Of a stretch of DNA of 36,001 nt, positions 19,626 through 28,932 are shown piece after piece. The stretch's first letter is position 1. Each line of letters starts with the position of its first letter. The position numbers were made by a program, and so were the translations under genes. Under the pieces are notes generated by a model. It was not told the origin of the DNA and did no database searches. It saw nothing but the letters and a program-made list of their open reading frames with translations. Source of the stretch: Chara braunii (taxonomy: Eukaryota > Streptophyta > Charophyceae > Charales > Characeae); the NCBI GenBank assembly GCA_003427395.1, contig BFEA01000334.1, positions 37,763 to 73,763 of the forward strand, read 5' to 3'.

Positions 19626-20067
19626 ACCGACATGCCATTTGTTGGGAGTGTTGATGAGCATGGTTAATGCTAGTCAGACGAGACGTGACACTGTCAGTCG
19701 GATGTAGGCTGCAACTCCGCGACACGATCCATACGTGGGGAGTACACCTCAATGTCATGAAAAACAGGGTGGAATTCTTATGGGCATTTTTTGATTCTTA
19801 TTTTTGAAATATGGGCATTTTCGCTGGCCTGCCAGCCAAATTCATCGGAAAGTGCAGAGATAATGCTATCCGGCACGCCAACCAACTGTTTTACTGAGGA
19901 ATCCTCAGCATTTCATGTGTAACCACCCACCTCATCCCAACCATCTTCACGTGGATAGAACACCCGGTCACCATAGATGAATTCGGTGCGACTTTTCGTC
20001 TAGATACCGAAGAAAGATCGGGCTCATCAGGCGTTCGAAAAGAATCGGGGTGAAGACAGGTAGTATT

Positions 20068-20068
<1 letters not shown>
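19626..20068. other. No recognisable gene
   Basis: No convincing ORF or RNA gene. A T-run at about 20,069-20,099 bounds the stretch. Confidence 0.4.
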
Positions 20069-20098
<30 letters not shown>

Positions 20099-20143
20099 CC
20101 CTGTGTGTGTGTGGTTTTTATTGTGGCCTCCAGACAAGTCCCT

Positions 20144-20306
20144 GGGGCCAAGTGCCACTAGCGACGTTGAGTTTCCGCAACGACCGAATCTGGACGTGTT
20201 TGTGGAGATGTGCCGCAATGGCGTTGAGTTTCCTCAACCTCCCATAGCCACAAACACGTCCAGATTCAGGCGTTGAGGAAACTCAACGCTGCTACCTTAG
20301 TGGGCC
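20144..20306. mobile_element. H hairpin element, copy H2
   Basis: Starts 'ggggccaagtgccactagcg' and ends 'gctaccttagtgggcct'. The arms share 'gttgagtttc.caacg' and 'gaatctggacgtgtttgtgg', with complements at 20,240-20,295. Length and layout match H1. Confidence 0.75.
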
Positions 20307-20399
20307 TGCGAAAATTTCACGCAAGCGGCTTTACGTGTGCTCAGCCCACGGTATTGTTTAGTAAAAGGCGAATAAAGACTGCACAGTACTGTATGTGCC

Positions 20400-20564
20400 G
20401 GGGCCAAGTCCCACTAGCAGCCTGGAGTTTCCTCAACACCTGAATCTGAACGTGTTTGAGGAGATGTGCGGAAATCGGGTTAAGTTTCCTGAACCGCACA
20501 TAGCCTCGAACACGCCCAGATTCAGGCGTTGAGGAAACTCAACGCTGTAGTGGGGCTTGGCCCC
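20400..20564. mobile_element. H hairpin element, copy H3
   Basis: Starts 'ggggccaagtcccactagca' and ends 'agtggggcttggcccc'. It pairs over about 70 bp with mismatches, including 'gaggaaactcaacgct' at the right arm. H2 and H3 are only about 95 bp apart and in the same order. Confidence 0.75.
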
Positions 20565-20805
20565 CGGTAGTACGCCCATTGAGCTGGGCACGCAGTTGTA
20601 CAGTACTGTCTTTTTTTTTTCTTTTTTTTTTATAAATAATAGTGTGCCCTCCAAGGGCGACAGACTGACTCTTGATGACGGAGGTGCCATAGCTAAGCTA
20701 TGGAATGTGCTTCTATTCTGTGGATTTTTTGGAGATTGTTTTCACATACTTCTGCTGCGCACTGCAGCTATGTGTTGGGCGTTTGTCCGTCTTGACTGAC
20801 TTTGG

Positions 20806-20960
20806 CCCGGACCCCATAGGAATGCGGAAAGGAAAAACTTTGCCGCGGAAGTGTTTGCAGGACCCCACACCTCGCGGAAAAGTTTATGGAAAGGCCGAAA
20901 TGTCTTCCAAAAACCGTATTCCGGGGCCCCGCCCGCATTTGGTGGCCCTGGAAGATCGCC
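20806..20960. repeat. R4 repeat, copy 2
   Basis: 'cccggaccccataggaatgc', 'ggaaaggaaaaactttgccg', 'gtttgcaggaccccacacct' and 'ggccgaaatgtcttcc'. It is more diverged than the copies at 9.53 and 22.16 kb. A long A-run follows at about 21,113-21,148. Confidence 0.6.
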
Positions 20961-21112
20961 TGTGGACGTTTTCACATGCTCCCGGTCTGGAAAAAAACAG
21001 CGAGCGGAGGAAATGACGCCACAAATTTGTGCCGAAAGCTGAGGTTGGCCCCCAGAGCCGTCTTGAACTTTTCCACGGGAGGCAGCTGCCAATAGTGATG
21101 AAGACGGCCACC

Positions 21113-21150
<38 letters not shown>

Positions 21151-21725
21151 GAGTGCCAACGGAAACAGGCAAAGCTTGGCTCAACTGATTTCCAAAGGGT
21201 TTAAATTTCCAAAATGGGCATTTGGTCCTCTGCGATGGGGTCCTGGAAAAAGTACTTTCCCTCTTTCCAAAATGACTTGCCCGCTTTTCGTGGCCACACA
21301 TCTTTTCCATCGGCACCCCAGTGCGGTCCTACCCTTCGCCATTTCTATCACTGATTCTTGAGTCTTCTAATATGCTCCTCTATGCTCTCGTGCTTATTCC
21401 GCACAGCCTCAGTCCGTGGCTCCACTACACAAGACCTACATGAATTTGGATGCTTTCTCGAGCAGGTGCATTCAGACATGTACCACATTTTTAATAAATG
21501 TGGTCCATAATGCGTCCAAAGGCTCCTCTATGTTCTCATTTCCCTTTGTTTTCCTTTGTTCCTCTCTCTGTATGGCCTATCCCTTTACTCTGACTCTTTT
21601 TTTACTGCTTGCAAGTGGGCTGTTATGGCACAAGAGAGTGTAGATCAGCTCGCGCTACCGGCCACATCAATCTGGTGAGAATTTATTTAGTTGCCGATTT
21701 ATATATACATATCTATATAAAGTCC
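20961..21725. other. No recognisable gene; long poly(A)
   Basis: Includes an A-run of about 35 at 21,114-21,148 and T-rich sequence at 21,530-21,610. ORFs through the A/T-runs (poly-Lys or poly-Phe) are artefacts. No domain recognised. Confidence 0.45.
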
Positions 21726-21805
21726 AACAGAGCTGCCCGCTAAACCGTAGGCCGAGAGGGAGAAGAGGACAACGAACGAGGGGCTGTGACAAACAGATAG
21801 ATACC
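21726..21805 (+). repeat. R6 repeat, copy 2
   Basis: 'aaaccgtaggccgagaggga', 'gaagaggacaacgaacgag' and 'gggctgtgacaaacag' are the reverse complement of 5,029-5,100. AT-rich steps flank it on both sides, as at the first copy. Confidence 0.65.
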
Positions 21806-22039
21806 AATATCTGTAAAATATCTGTTTAGATATCTGTATAATATCTTATATAAAATATCTGGACATATTACTAAATTTCTATGGACATGGGTCTCTCTCC
21901 ACCACTCTCAGAGCATTGTTTTTCCGGGAACTCAAAGCATAGTACACACTTGCACTTTTTTACTTATGCCTGGATGGAATTGCGGCCAGATGCATACAGG
22001 TCCGGCTGTAAATGTGGTCAGATACATTTAAGATAGTGC

Positions 22040-22149
22040 TACAGTCTTCCCCCGAATACAGGGTAAGGTCATTGCAGCTGAATTTAGACCTAAAGATACA
22101 CCAAATTCAGCTATACTGACCGTGCATTGTATTCGGGAGAGGTCTGTAT
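22040..22149. mobile_element. ~110-bp TA-flanked hairpin MITE
   Basis: The left arm TACAGTCTTCCCCCGAATACA (21 positions, 22,040-22,060) is mirrored by 'tgtattcgggagaggtctgta' at the right end. Inner blocks 'ggtca' / 'tgacc' and 'gctgaattt' / 'aaattcagc' also pair. TA at both outer ends fits a Tc1/mariner or pogo-type MITE. No coding content. Confidence 0.6.
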
Positions 22150-22159
22150 TGTGGGTAAG

Positions 22160-22281
22160 GGTTGGACCCCACAGGACGGCGGAACCGCCTAACAGAAAAC
22201 CTTTGCCGCAAAATTGTTTCCAGGACCCCACAGCCTGCTGCAGATGTCCAGGAATAGGTGAAATTTCTCTGGCAAATGTTT
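22160..22281. repeat. R4 repeat, copy 3
   Basis: 'ttggaccccacaggacggcg', 'agaaaacctttgccgcaaaa', 'ttgtttccaggaccccacag' and 'cctgctgcagatgtcc'. It is close to copy 1. The minus-strand R2 retroposon follows directly. Confidence 0.65.
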
Positions 22282-22433
22282 TTTTTTTTGTTTTTCTTTT
22301 TTTTAAACAGGGCCCAGTGCCCAAGGCTCATATTAACAAAGATTTACAATACTGACAACACGCCTCTTCCCATTAAGGCTGGAAGAGCCTCAGCCACTGC
22401 TCCCGTGGAGACAGTTTTCCTGCACATTGCACA
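22282..22433 (-). mobile_element. R2 SINE-like retroposon, copy 2
   Basis: An interrupted T-run (about 22,280-22,304), then 'agggcccagtgcccaaggct', 'catattaac', 'acgcctcttcccatt', 'ggctggaagagcctcagcca' and 'ctgctcccgtggagacag'. This is the reverse complement of 9,353-9,470. The tail carries G and C interruptions, so it is older than copy 1. Confidence 0.65.
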
Positions 22434-23179
22434 ACAGAGAGAGGACGTAGGTACTGAGCAACTTTTATCTACTGGGAGGGAGGAGACTAATCCTTTTGCA
22501 ACCATATACTAATACCTGATCGGGGGGTGGTCCCAGAGCAGATCTGAGTAATGTAGCCTGCCATCTTCTGAAAGATTAGCCCATTGAAAGGGGAAAGACC
22601 ATTTCTTCCTAAATAGTAACATAGGGCCTCGTTAGACCCTCCTTGGAAACGCACTTGGGCGTCGAAAATTATGGTCACACCGCGTCCTAAAAAACAAAAC
22701 TCCTTCAAAATTTGTGAAAACACTCCCAAGAGATTTCCTTGGGTCCCTCCGAATCCCCAGCCATTGCGTCCTTGGATTCAAGGGGTCGTTGAGAGGTCCC
22801 TTGGGCTCAAGGATCCGCGATAGACGGGCCGTCGTCGAGCGTGCATCGACACGGAAAGTTTTTGTTTTTGCTGGTGCACATGACCTCTGTGGTCCATCGG
22901 GCGGACGATATCGGCTTCCGGTAGGCGGGAGGCCAACAACAGCCTTGTGGTGTTACCGTTCCCGCGTAGACGGTTGGGGGTGCTGCTTCGGGTGCGACAG
23001 AGGTCGGAGCGGTGGGGTTCTCCTTGTGCGCTTTGTCGGGCCTCGTGTCCAACGGTCGAATTTTTCGAATTTTTTTTGTCGACGGGGTGTTATCTTCTTG
23101 CCGGCCGGCCCATTTCCTGCCATTCGCCTGCGCGCGTGAGGGATCTCCGTTCGCTGGTCATCTACACGTGGTGCGATTC
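22434..23179. other. No confident gene; GC-rich from 22.8 kb
   Basis: Plus-strand ORFs of 141 and 179 codons overlap each other and a minus-strand ORF. None carries a recognised domain. The GC-rich part may be the 5' region of the ORF at 23,180. Confidence 0.35.
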
Positions 23180-23614
23180 ATGGCAGACATCTTCCGACGA
23201 CTGCCGCTCCTGTTACTGGCCACTCTTCTGCTGCTTCTTCTCGTCTTCTTGCGCGCCTGTGTCGTGCCGCGGGCTCCGGGACGTAAACAGAGACGACAAG
23301 TGCATAGGAAGACGACAATGGACAGGCGGGAGAGATCCGTCGGACATGAAAGACGTGTCATGGAATTCTCCATTCCTGATCGTCCCCTGTCAGTGCATCG
23401 ACCGGCCGCATATGACCCGTCGTTGTACAGTCATCCTCCACCGCACCAGCAGCCGTTGCCGCCGGATCCGGAGGACGCCTGGGTAGAGGATCTGTCACAC
23501 ACACTTCCTCTTGGAAGTGGATCTACGCAGGACTGGACGAGCAGGCAGTGCCAGCAGAGGGAAGCAGGGACCGGGCGTTTGGGCCTCGCTGCACTACTGT
23601 GGCATACTGCGTAG
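23180..23614 (+). CDS. Hypothetical single-pass membrane protein, 3' end disrupted
   Basis: From an ATG at 23,180 the frame encodes a short N-terminus, a strongly hydrophobic Leu-rich segment (residues ~8-30, RLPLLLLATLLLLLLVFLRA), then an Arg/Lys-rich stretch and a Pro/His-rich region with an acidic end. An N-terminal anchor with a basic cytosolic flank would fit a type II or signal-anchor protein. The frame runs into the DNA-transposon end at 23,581 and the LTR at 23,598, and stops at 23,612, so any real gene is cut or spliced before that. The open frame extends further upstream, but this ATG precedes the hydrophobic segment directly. I recognise no family, and chance in GC-rich DNA is possible. 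Confidence 0.35.
   Translation: MADIFRRLPLLLLATLLLLLLVFLRACVVPRAPGRKQRRQVHRKTTMDRRERSVGHERRVMEFSIPDRPLSVHRPAAYDPSLYSHPPPHQQPLPPDPEDAWVEDLSHTLPLGSGSTQDWTSRQCQQREAGTGRLGLAALLWHTA
23581..23597. mobile_element. TIR end of the 16,155 DNA element, interrupted by LTR
   Basis: 'gggcctcgctgcactac' is identical to the right terminal repeat of the element at 16,155-16,588 when that repeat is read inward. It breaks off exactly where the LTR begins. The last five bases, 'actac', could be the LTR's target duplication. The rest of the element is not seen on the other side. Confidence 0.6.
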
Positions 23615-24780
23615 CCACACGGGCCCTGCAGGGCCCGTCCCGCACTTTCAGCCTAAAAGCCTAAAACATAGGGCTTACAGGCCCCGGTCGTTTCAGCCTG
23701 AAAGCCGAGAAAAGAGGGCCTGCAGGCCCTACTCCGTTTTCAGCCTATTTCTGGGCCCTTCAGGCCCAGACTCTAAGGCTTTTCAGCCTGAAACAGAGGG
23801 CCATTTTCAGGCCCTCATTTGTTTCGACCTGCCCAAAGACTCAGGCACGAAAACTGGGTTTCGGAACAGGCTATTTCTGGCCTGTTCCCCACACCAGCTC
23901 GAGCAGGAGCTGCAGCTGCAGCCCCTGCCTTCCTTCGGCATTGGCAAGAGCAGCCTCCTGGACTGCTCGCACGAGTCAGGAGGCACACCCGGTAGTACAT
24001 AGGAGGTTCCCATGCACTTCACGGGTAGGCAGTTGTCAGTAGGCACGGGTAGTCTTCAGGATTCGGCCGCAGCACTCAGGAGGAGCGCTGCAGTAGTCTT
24101 CAGCGCTCGGCAGTAGTATTAGCGCTAGTAGTAGTCTTTGGCGCTGGGCGCCCATAGTCATAGCTGTAGTCTTCAGCGCTGGGTGCTATTAGGTGGTAGA
24201 TCGTAGAGTTGGGAGAGATGGCTGGCAGAGGCCAGCGGTACTTACCTGTGGCGCCATAGCTCCAGCTCCATCTTCGAGGTACCTGCATCAAGGCGCCAAC
24301 TTCACAGGTAAGTACTGGACACAGAGAGAGAGAGAGAGTTCTTCTTCTTCCTCTTCTAAGTCCACCATCTCTTCTCACCCTCTCGCCACCTGACTTCTCA
24401 GACTACGACAGAGAGAGAAAGAGTTGTGACTTGAGACTTGACGACATTGGATCCAGACTGGACATTTGGGATTCAGACATTTCGACGAGGGACTATTTGG
24501 GCCTGTGCCGAAACTTGGTGTTGACGACATTCCCATCTTCCCCTCCTCTTCGTCTAGCCCCTCCTTCTTCGTCTGTGTATGGTTGGGGCTGGCGCAGTCT
24601 TCCTGTGTGAAGCGCCAGACCCCCTTCACACCAGATAACGATGATGATGATGTGTGTTCAGGGCTGCATTGCAATATTGATTGTTCGGATCATTNGTATC
24701 TAAGTCTTCCGCTGTGTTATCTTGTACTTTGTATTGAGAGGTCGGTTCTTGTTCTGGTCCGCACGTTACAGTATGCAACA
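23598..24780 (+). mobile_element. Complete LTR of an LTR retrotransposon (1,183 bp)
   Basis: It starts TGTGGCATACTG and ends CAGTATGCAACA, so the ends are TG...CA and form a 12-bp inverted repeat with one mismatch. A primer-binding site lies 3 bp after the 3' end, which marks this as a 5' LTR. The left half (23,630-23,820) holds many short repeats of CAGGCCC/GGGCCTG and TTTCAGCCTGAAA, possibly enhancer-like U3 sequence. The middle (24,060-24,185) repeats 'agtcttcagcgct'. A GAGA run at 24,322-24,340 precedes a pyrimidine-rich region. One N lies at about 24,695. ORFs inside it are not genes. The second LTR is not in the window. Confidence 0.85.
24238..24315. repeat. 13-bp inverted repeat with splice-donor consensus inside LTR
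   Basis: 'gtacttacctgtg' (24,238-24,250) and its perfect complement 'cacaggtaagtac' (24,303-24,315), separated by about 52 bp. Each strand therefore carries a perfect CAG|GTAAGT 5' splice-site consensus. Whether either is used is unknown. Confidence 0.7.
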
Positions 24781-24783
24781 GTT

Positions 24784-24795
24784 TGGTATCGGAGC
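24784..24795 (+). promoter_or_regulatory. Primer-binding site, initiator-Met tRNA type
   Basis: TGGTATCGGAGC differs at one base from the TGGTATCAGAGC that pairs with the 3' end of plant initiator Met tRNA and primes minus-strand synthesis in many Ty1/copia and Ty3/gypsy elements. Its position 3 bp after the LTR end supports the call. Confidence 0.85.
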
Positions 24796-24889
24796 GGACC
24801 TCTCATTCAGAGGACCCGCTCAATCAAGTAGCCAGCTTGCTGATCTATTGATCACTTATTAGTAACGCAAGTAGGACTTCGTCAAATCT

Positions 24890-25380
24890 CTGAAAAAAAA
24901 AATTATCGCAACAACTATCTGAAAATTTCTGATATTCGCATTTCGTTTTACCTGAAAATTTCTGATATTAGTAGTTCGTTTTTACGTAACAAATATCTGA
25001 AAATTTCTGATAAATCGCATTTCGTTTTGTCTGAAAATTCCCGATAATAGCTTTTCGTTTCTCTGATATTTCGCATACATAGCTGAAATTTCTGAAGTTA
25101 GTATTTCGTTCTCTAGGCANATTGGGATAACGNTAGAAGTGGTCATATTCTCGGAAACTGGAATTANTCTTTTCTGAAAATCGAATTTCCATTCTATCTC
25201 GCAANTTTTTTTTTGAAAACCGAAATCTTGCGAAGCCTACCAATATTGCGTTAGGCATATTCGGAGGTTGCCATATTCTCAGAAACTGGATTTCGTTCTT
25301 TTCTGAAAATCGCATCTTTACTCCATTTCGCAAAAAAAAAAAAAAATAAATAAAAAAAAAAAAATAAAAAAAAATCAAGA
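24890..25380. repeat. Diverged A/T-rich tandem repeats
   Basis: 'ctgaaaatttctgatatt.gca.ttcgttt' recurs at intervals of about 55 bp between 24,918 and 25,110. A second, ~127-bp repeat with 'catattctcggaaactgg' then occurs at about 25,142 and 25,269. Ns at about 25,120, 25,133, 25,167 and 25,205 mark uncertain bases. A-rich tracts end the region. It lies downstream of the primer site and may belong to the LTR element's leader. Confidence 0.55.
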
Positions 25381-25549
25381 TCCTAGTTTGTAAAAGCCGA
25401 AACTTTGCGGAACCTAGCCTAGATCTCGTTCATAGTACTCTTCTGACATGTCCTACTCATAATAAATCGACAGATATACAAAAAAAAAAGAAAAAAAAAG
25501 GAAGTAGTCCTCTTTTATTTTTTATTTTTTTTATTTTATCTGTTGATTA

Positions 25550-27755
25550 GGGCCGGAGGAACGTATTGTTGGGGGGGGTCCTCTACAATACTTCCCGGGA
25601 AAACGCCTCTCAATTTCACCTCACAGAGTGGTAAGGACGGGGGGCAGCGAGCAGCATTACCGGGCGACTAGTGTAGCGCTCCGTTAACGCTGTCACCGAG
25701 CGCGGATAGCGCGCAAGGTGCTACCGGCCGTTCACCTCGCCACTGCGACGAGGCACGGAGGAGACCCTGCTCTCTCTCTCATTGAGAGTGGGGCATCGCC
25801 CGAAATGCAGGAGTTCTCTCCCTGGTAGTCCAGTTAGGGTTAGGGTAACTTGGCTATGGTGAATAGTAACTATCGGGTCACGGTTGTTTTTTCACGGCGG
25901 CAACAAGTGTCGTAAGGTGAAAGTTCGAAGGCAGCCAGGGTTGGCCCCGGCCTCGTTTGAAGCCCGCGAATTCAGCATCATCATCGCCGCCATACTCGGA
26001 AGTATCGAACCAATGTTTCGCAAGAAATGAGTAATGATGGAGTAGGGGACGGATGAAGTCCGGCACTAGAACCGACGGAAGAGTCAGGGAGTGAACGCTC
26101 TCCTGGAATTCCCAGATTTTGGATGTATCGAGTCGATAATCCTATCTAGGGGGATTGATAAACTTAAAACATTCCTAGTTTATCCATAGAAGGAAGGTTG
26201 GGGGGAATCTGTGCATGCATTTGTGTTCGATTCTGCGGTACATTTCCTACATTTCGGTCTCAAAGCCCTGCGGGGCTTAAGCGTCTTGTCCGCCGCCATA
26301 TCCGGAAGTTTTGGTCCATCGTTTTGTAAGGAACGAGTAACGATAAAGCAGGAGGCTGGCGCGACCTAACACTAAAAACTTCGGCTTCAGGAAGGGGCAC
26401 AGAGAACATAGATGGTCCGCTCACCAGGGCTTGTCGGACTCTCCGTGTATCGAGTCGATAGTCAGGTCAAGGGGATTGGCAACGCCATCATTCAGGTAGT
26501 TGGTCTAAAATGGAAAAAGAGCGGCCAGGCAGGGTTATAACGAGGGTTGGGGTGTGACAGGCCGTAGTTGTCCCCCTCGCGGTGTAACTCGCTCTTTCGA
26601 AGTAGCGCCATAGCCGGACAAATCCGGATCTGAGTTTAGCCACACAAAAGGCCGACTGTGCAGGAGTGAGGCGGGTCGCTCATTCGTCAATACTCGGAGA
26701 CACGGGAAGTCCCGGCCCTGTGGGGAGGAGAGAGAGTTATTCTTCCGCTCAAAGTAATATTCTTGTATTCATTTCTAAGAGAGTATAACCTAAGTAAGAA
26801 GTAAAGGGTAAAACGCGGAGGAAATTTGTGTTACCGGGGCGGTCGAGTGGTTGAAGCTCAGCTCGAGAGCGTTCGGAGCAGAACTCCCCTCATTTAGCAC
26901 GAACGCGAGAAGGACTGTTCTGAGGTTCGCCACACATAGCCGAGAGAAGTCGGTATCGGAATGTCGAGAGGGATTCGGGTCTGATGCGGAGGATGTGCCC
27001 GTCATCCGCCCGACAACTGGTGCTTTAGTGGTGTGAAAGAGAATTCTCGGAATGCTAGCGAGTGTCCGTGGTCAAGGTTTGCACCTAGTTTTCTTTACAC
27101 CCAGGGCACACAAAGCCACTCTGATATGGCAGCAGGGTTAGGCCAAGGCCTGGTGAATCACGCATTGGGTGAGGTACGACGGGCGGTTCGCCCCAATGCA
27201 GTGGAAGGGGTAAATGCCGCAAGCCGATGCAGAGTTAAGTCGCCCAGGGTGCAGAGGCAGGAGAGCCCCTCGCAATTAAGAGGTTGAGATACGCTGGTGG
27301 TGGACGAAAATAGGAAGAGAAAACTGGTCGAAACCCACTCGAACATTCCGAGCAGGTGAGACCAGCAGAAGCACAGTAAGGGGGAAGTAGATGTTGGGTA
27401 GACAAAGTAGAGCGGGTAAACAAAGTAGAGTGGACACGGGAAGATTCACAAGAATGTTTAACATTAGCAAACCAGCGCACTGACTGGTTAGGAGTTGAGA
27501 AAGCCTGCCCTACGCTTTCAGACTCTGGTACGGCCAAAGTTCCAATTAAGAGGAACCAGAGCTAAAGAGGGCATCCGTCAGAGCAACACGGTGGAAGGCT
27601 AACCTCTAGCAGCCAGAGTAACACTGTCCTCGCGTGTTTAGAGTCTATCACTGGGGGAAATAGCTGGCTGCATCTGGATCTGACTTCAGGCGGCTTAACA
27701 GCGTTGCATAGCACACGGCTCAGCACCAAGCTCTGAAGTGGGTAAATTGGAGACG
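25550..27755 (+). promoter_or_regulatory. LINE 5' UTR with two tandem monomers
   Basis: Two diverged copies share 'cgccgccata.tcggaag' (about 25,985 and 26,291), 'aagaaatgagtaa' / 'aaggaacgagtaa', and 'tgtatcgagtcgata' (26,124 and 26,446). The offset is about 306-322 bp. Tandem 5' monomers carry promoter activity in some mammalian L1s; that role here is inference. No ORF in this 2.2-kb stretch is convincing. Two TTAGGG words at about 25,837 are too few to call telomeric. Confidence 0.5.
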
Positions 27756-28688
27756 ATGGAGGGGGACATTTCGAGGGTAAGAGACTCAGTGGGCCGTTGC
27801 TATGATGAAGGAGTCTGTCCTGACGACTTAAACCTGGGCAAGGTAGTAGAGGATGAGGAAGGGAGAAGGTTCGTGGTGGATGAAGTAGTAGATGAGGTGA
27901 AGGAACAATGGCTAAAAGAAAGGTCTGTTGTGGTCATCTTCCAGGGAGAAGCAAGGAAATTGGCCCGCTTAGTGAAGGAGGACCTGATCAGAGCCTATGA
28001 GGATGGGTGGACGACGAGGCGTCTGTTTCAACCAGAAGCCAGAAGAGGCAGAGTGAAGTTTGAGGGCCCAAACGTGGCCTCCTACGTAGCGAAGGCAAAA
28101 GAGATAGCTGATTGGCTGGTGCAACAGAAGGAAATGAAGATAACACTGGGGAAAGACGAGTACCTCGTCCAATTCAAACCCAGATTATCCAGGCAGGAAT
28201 TACAAGAGGTGAAGATCCAGGAAGCCAGGACGAAGTTCTGGATCATGGCCCTGAGGGTGCCTCTAGAGGCCTACTATTTTCTCCTCAGCGCAGTGAAGAG
28301 CATGTTTGGAGAAGTAATCCTAGTCCACCCACCGGAGTACGACATCGATTGCCCAAGGTTGATGAATGTCAAGTTTGATATGCCACCTGAGGCACGTGGC
28401 AATATTGAAGATGAATTGGTCATTCAATCCCCGAAAGGGGTAAGATGGAAAGTGGAAATCATATCCCCATATTCGGATTGGTGCCGTCGATGCAAGCAAT
28501 ATTATCATACTGAAGAGTGCTGCCCCAGGTTCATTCAGAATGGGGTAGGGAGGAAGAATAACGGAGAGAGGCAGGGAGGCCACAAAGCTCAGTTCCGTCA
28601 ATATTTGTTGAATCAAGTGAGGCCCAATCAAGAGGACACAGCGGAGAGAAGAGAGACACACACAGTTGGACAGGCAAGTGCACAATAG
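27756..28688 (+). CDS. LINE ORF1, nucleic-acid-binding protein, N-terminal part
   Basis: A 310-codon frame from ATG 27,756. ORF1 proteins of plant L1 elements bind the element RNA and form the retrotransposition particle. The middle (residues ~50-230) contains VVVIFQGEARKLARL and KFWIMALRVPLEAYYFLL, in the place of the RRM-like DUF4283 fold of plant LINE ORF1. Near residue 243 lies a zinc knuckle CRRCKQYYHTEECC (C-X2-C-X4-H-X4-C). A Lys/Arg/Gln-rich tail follows. The frame stops at TAG 28,686; the codons after the TAG continue the same Gln/Gly-rich composition to 28,763, so the stop is probably a CAG-to-TAG change and ORF1 was longer. An upstream GTG at 27,738 is open but ATG is preferred. 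Confidence 0.8.
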   Translation: MEGDISRVRDSVGRCYDEGVCPDDLNLGKVVEDEEGRRFVVDEVVDEVKEQWLKERSVVVIFQGEARKLARLVKEDLIRAYEDGWTTRRLFQPEARRGRVKFEGPNVASYVAKAKEIADWLVQQKEMKITLGKDEYLVQFKPRLSRQELQEVKIQEARTKFWIMALRVPLEAYYFLLSAVKSMFGEVILVHPPEYDIDCPRLMNVKFDMPPEARGNIEDELVIQSPKGVRWKVEIISPYSDWCRRCKQYYHTEECCPRFIQNGVGRKNNGERQGGHKAQFRQYLLNQVRPNQEDTAERRETHTVGQASAQ

Positions 28689-28763
28689 CCTGTCAGGTCC
28701 AGTCAGGGCCAGGGGACGATGGGCCCGAGGGGACATGCGGAGCAGGTCCAGGCCTGGTATGAG

Positions 28764-28932
28764 GGATCGATCAGTCCTATGTTGTAGAGTATATAACTTC
28801 GGTCATAAGGATCAATTTCTAATCTCATAGCCTCATAATAATTCTGTAACGCTTCTGCATATTCTCCTTCGGCTTGAGCAGACATTCGTCACGATCGGTT
28901 TTTCAAAGAAAACCTCCGTTTCAAAACCGTAC
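28764..28932 (-). pseudogene. ycf3: Plastid ycf3 fragment (intron 1 end plus exon 2 start) inserted in LINE
   Basis: On the minus strand, 28,885 back to about 28,765 encodes [20 protein letters not shown] followed by [19 protein letters not shown]. That is the start of exon 2 of Ycf3, a TPR-containing chaperone for photosystem I assembly in the plastid. Directly before it are GA (28,887-28,886, completing the split Gly codon) and an intron end GAC, with 'gtacggttttgaaacggagg' upstream matching the domain V/VI tail of the group II intron. The piece is exactly 169 bp between LINE codons and shifts the LINE frame by +1, which fits the frames observed on each side. It is a nuclear plastid DNA insert (NUPT); an assembly chimera is the alternative. 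Confidence 0.9.

Noticed and set aside
24236-24250. U1 snRNA 5' end (resembles ACTTACCTG)
   Set aside because: The rest of U1 is absent; the match is simply the complement of the splice-donor consensus in the inverted repeat.
25835-25849. Telomeric repeat
   Set aside because: Only two TTAGGG words; too short to mean more than chance.
26830-26935. tRNA-like sequence in the LINE 5' UTR (cggtcgagtggttgaagctc)
   Set aside because: It loosely resembles an A box, but no fitting B box or cloverleaf could be drawn.
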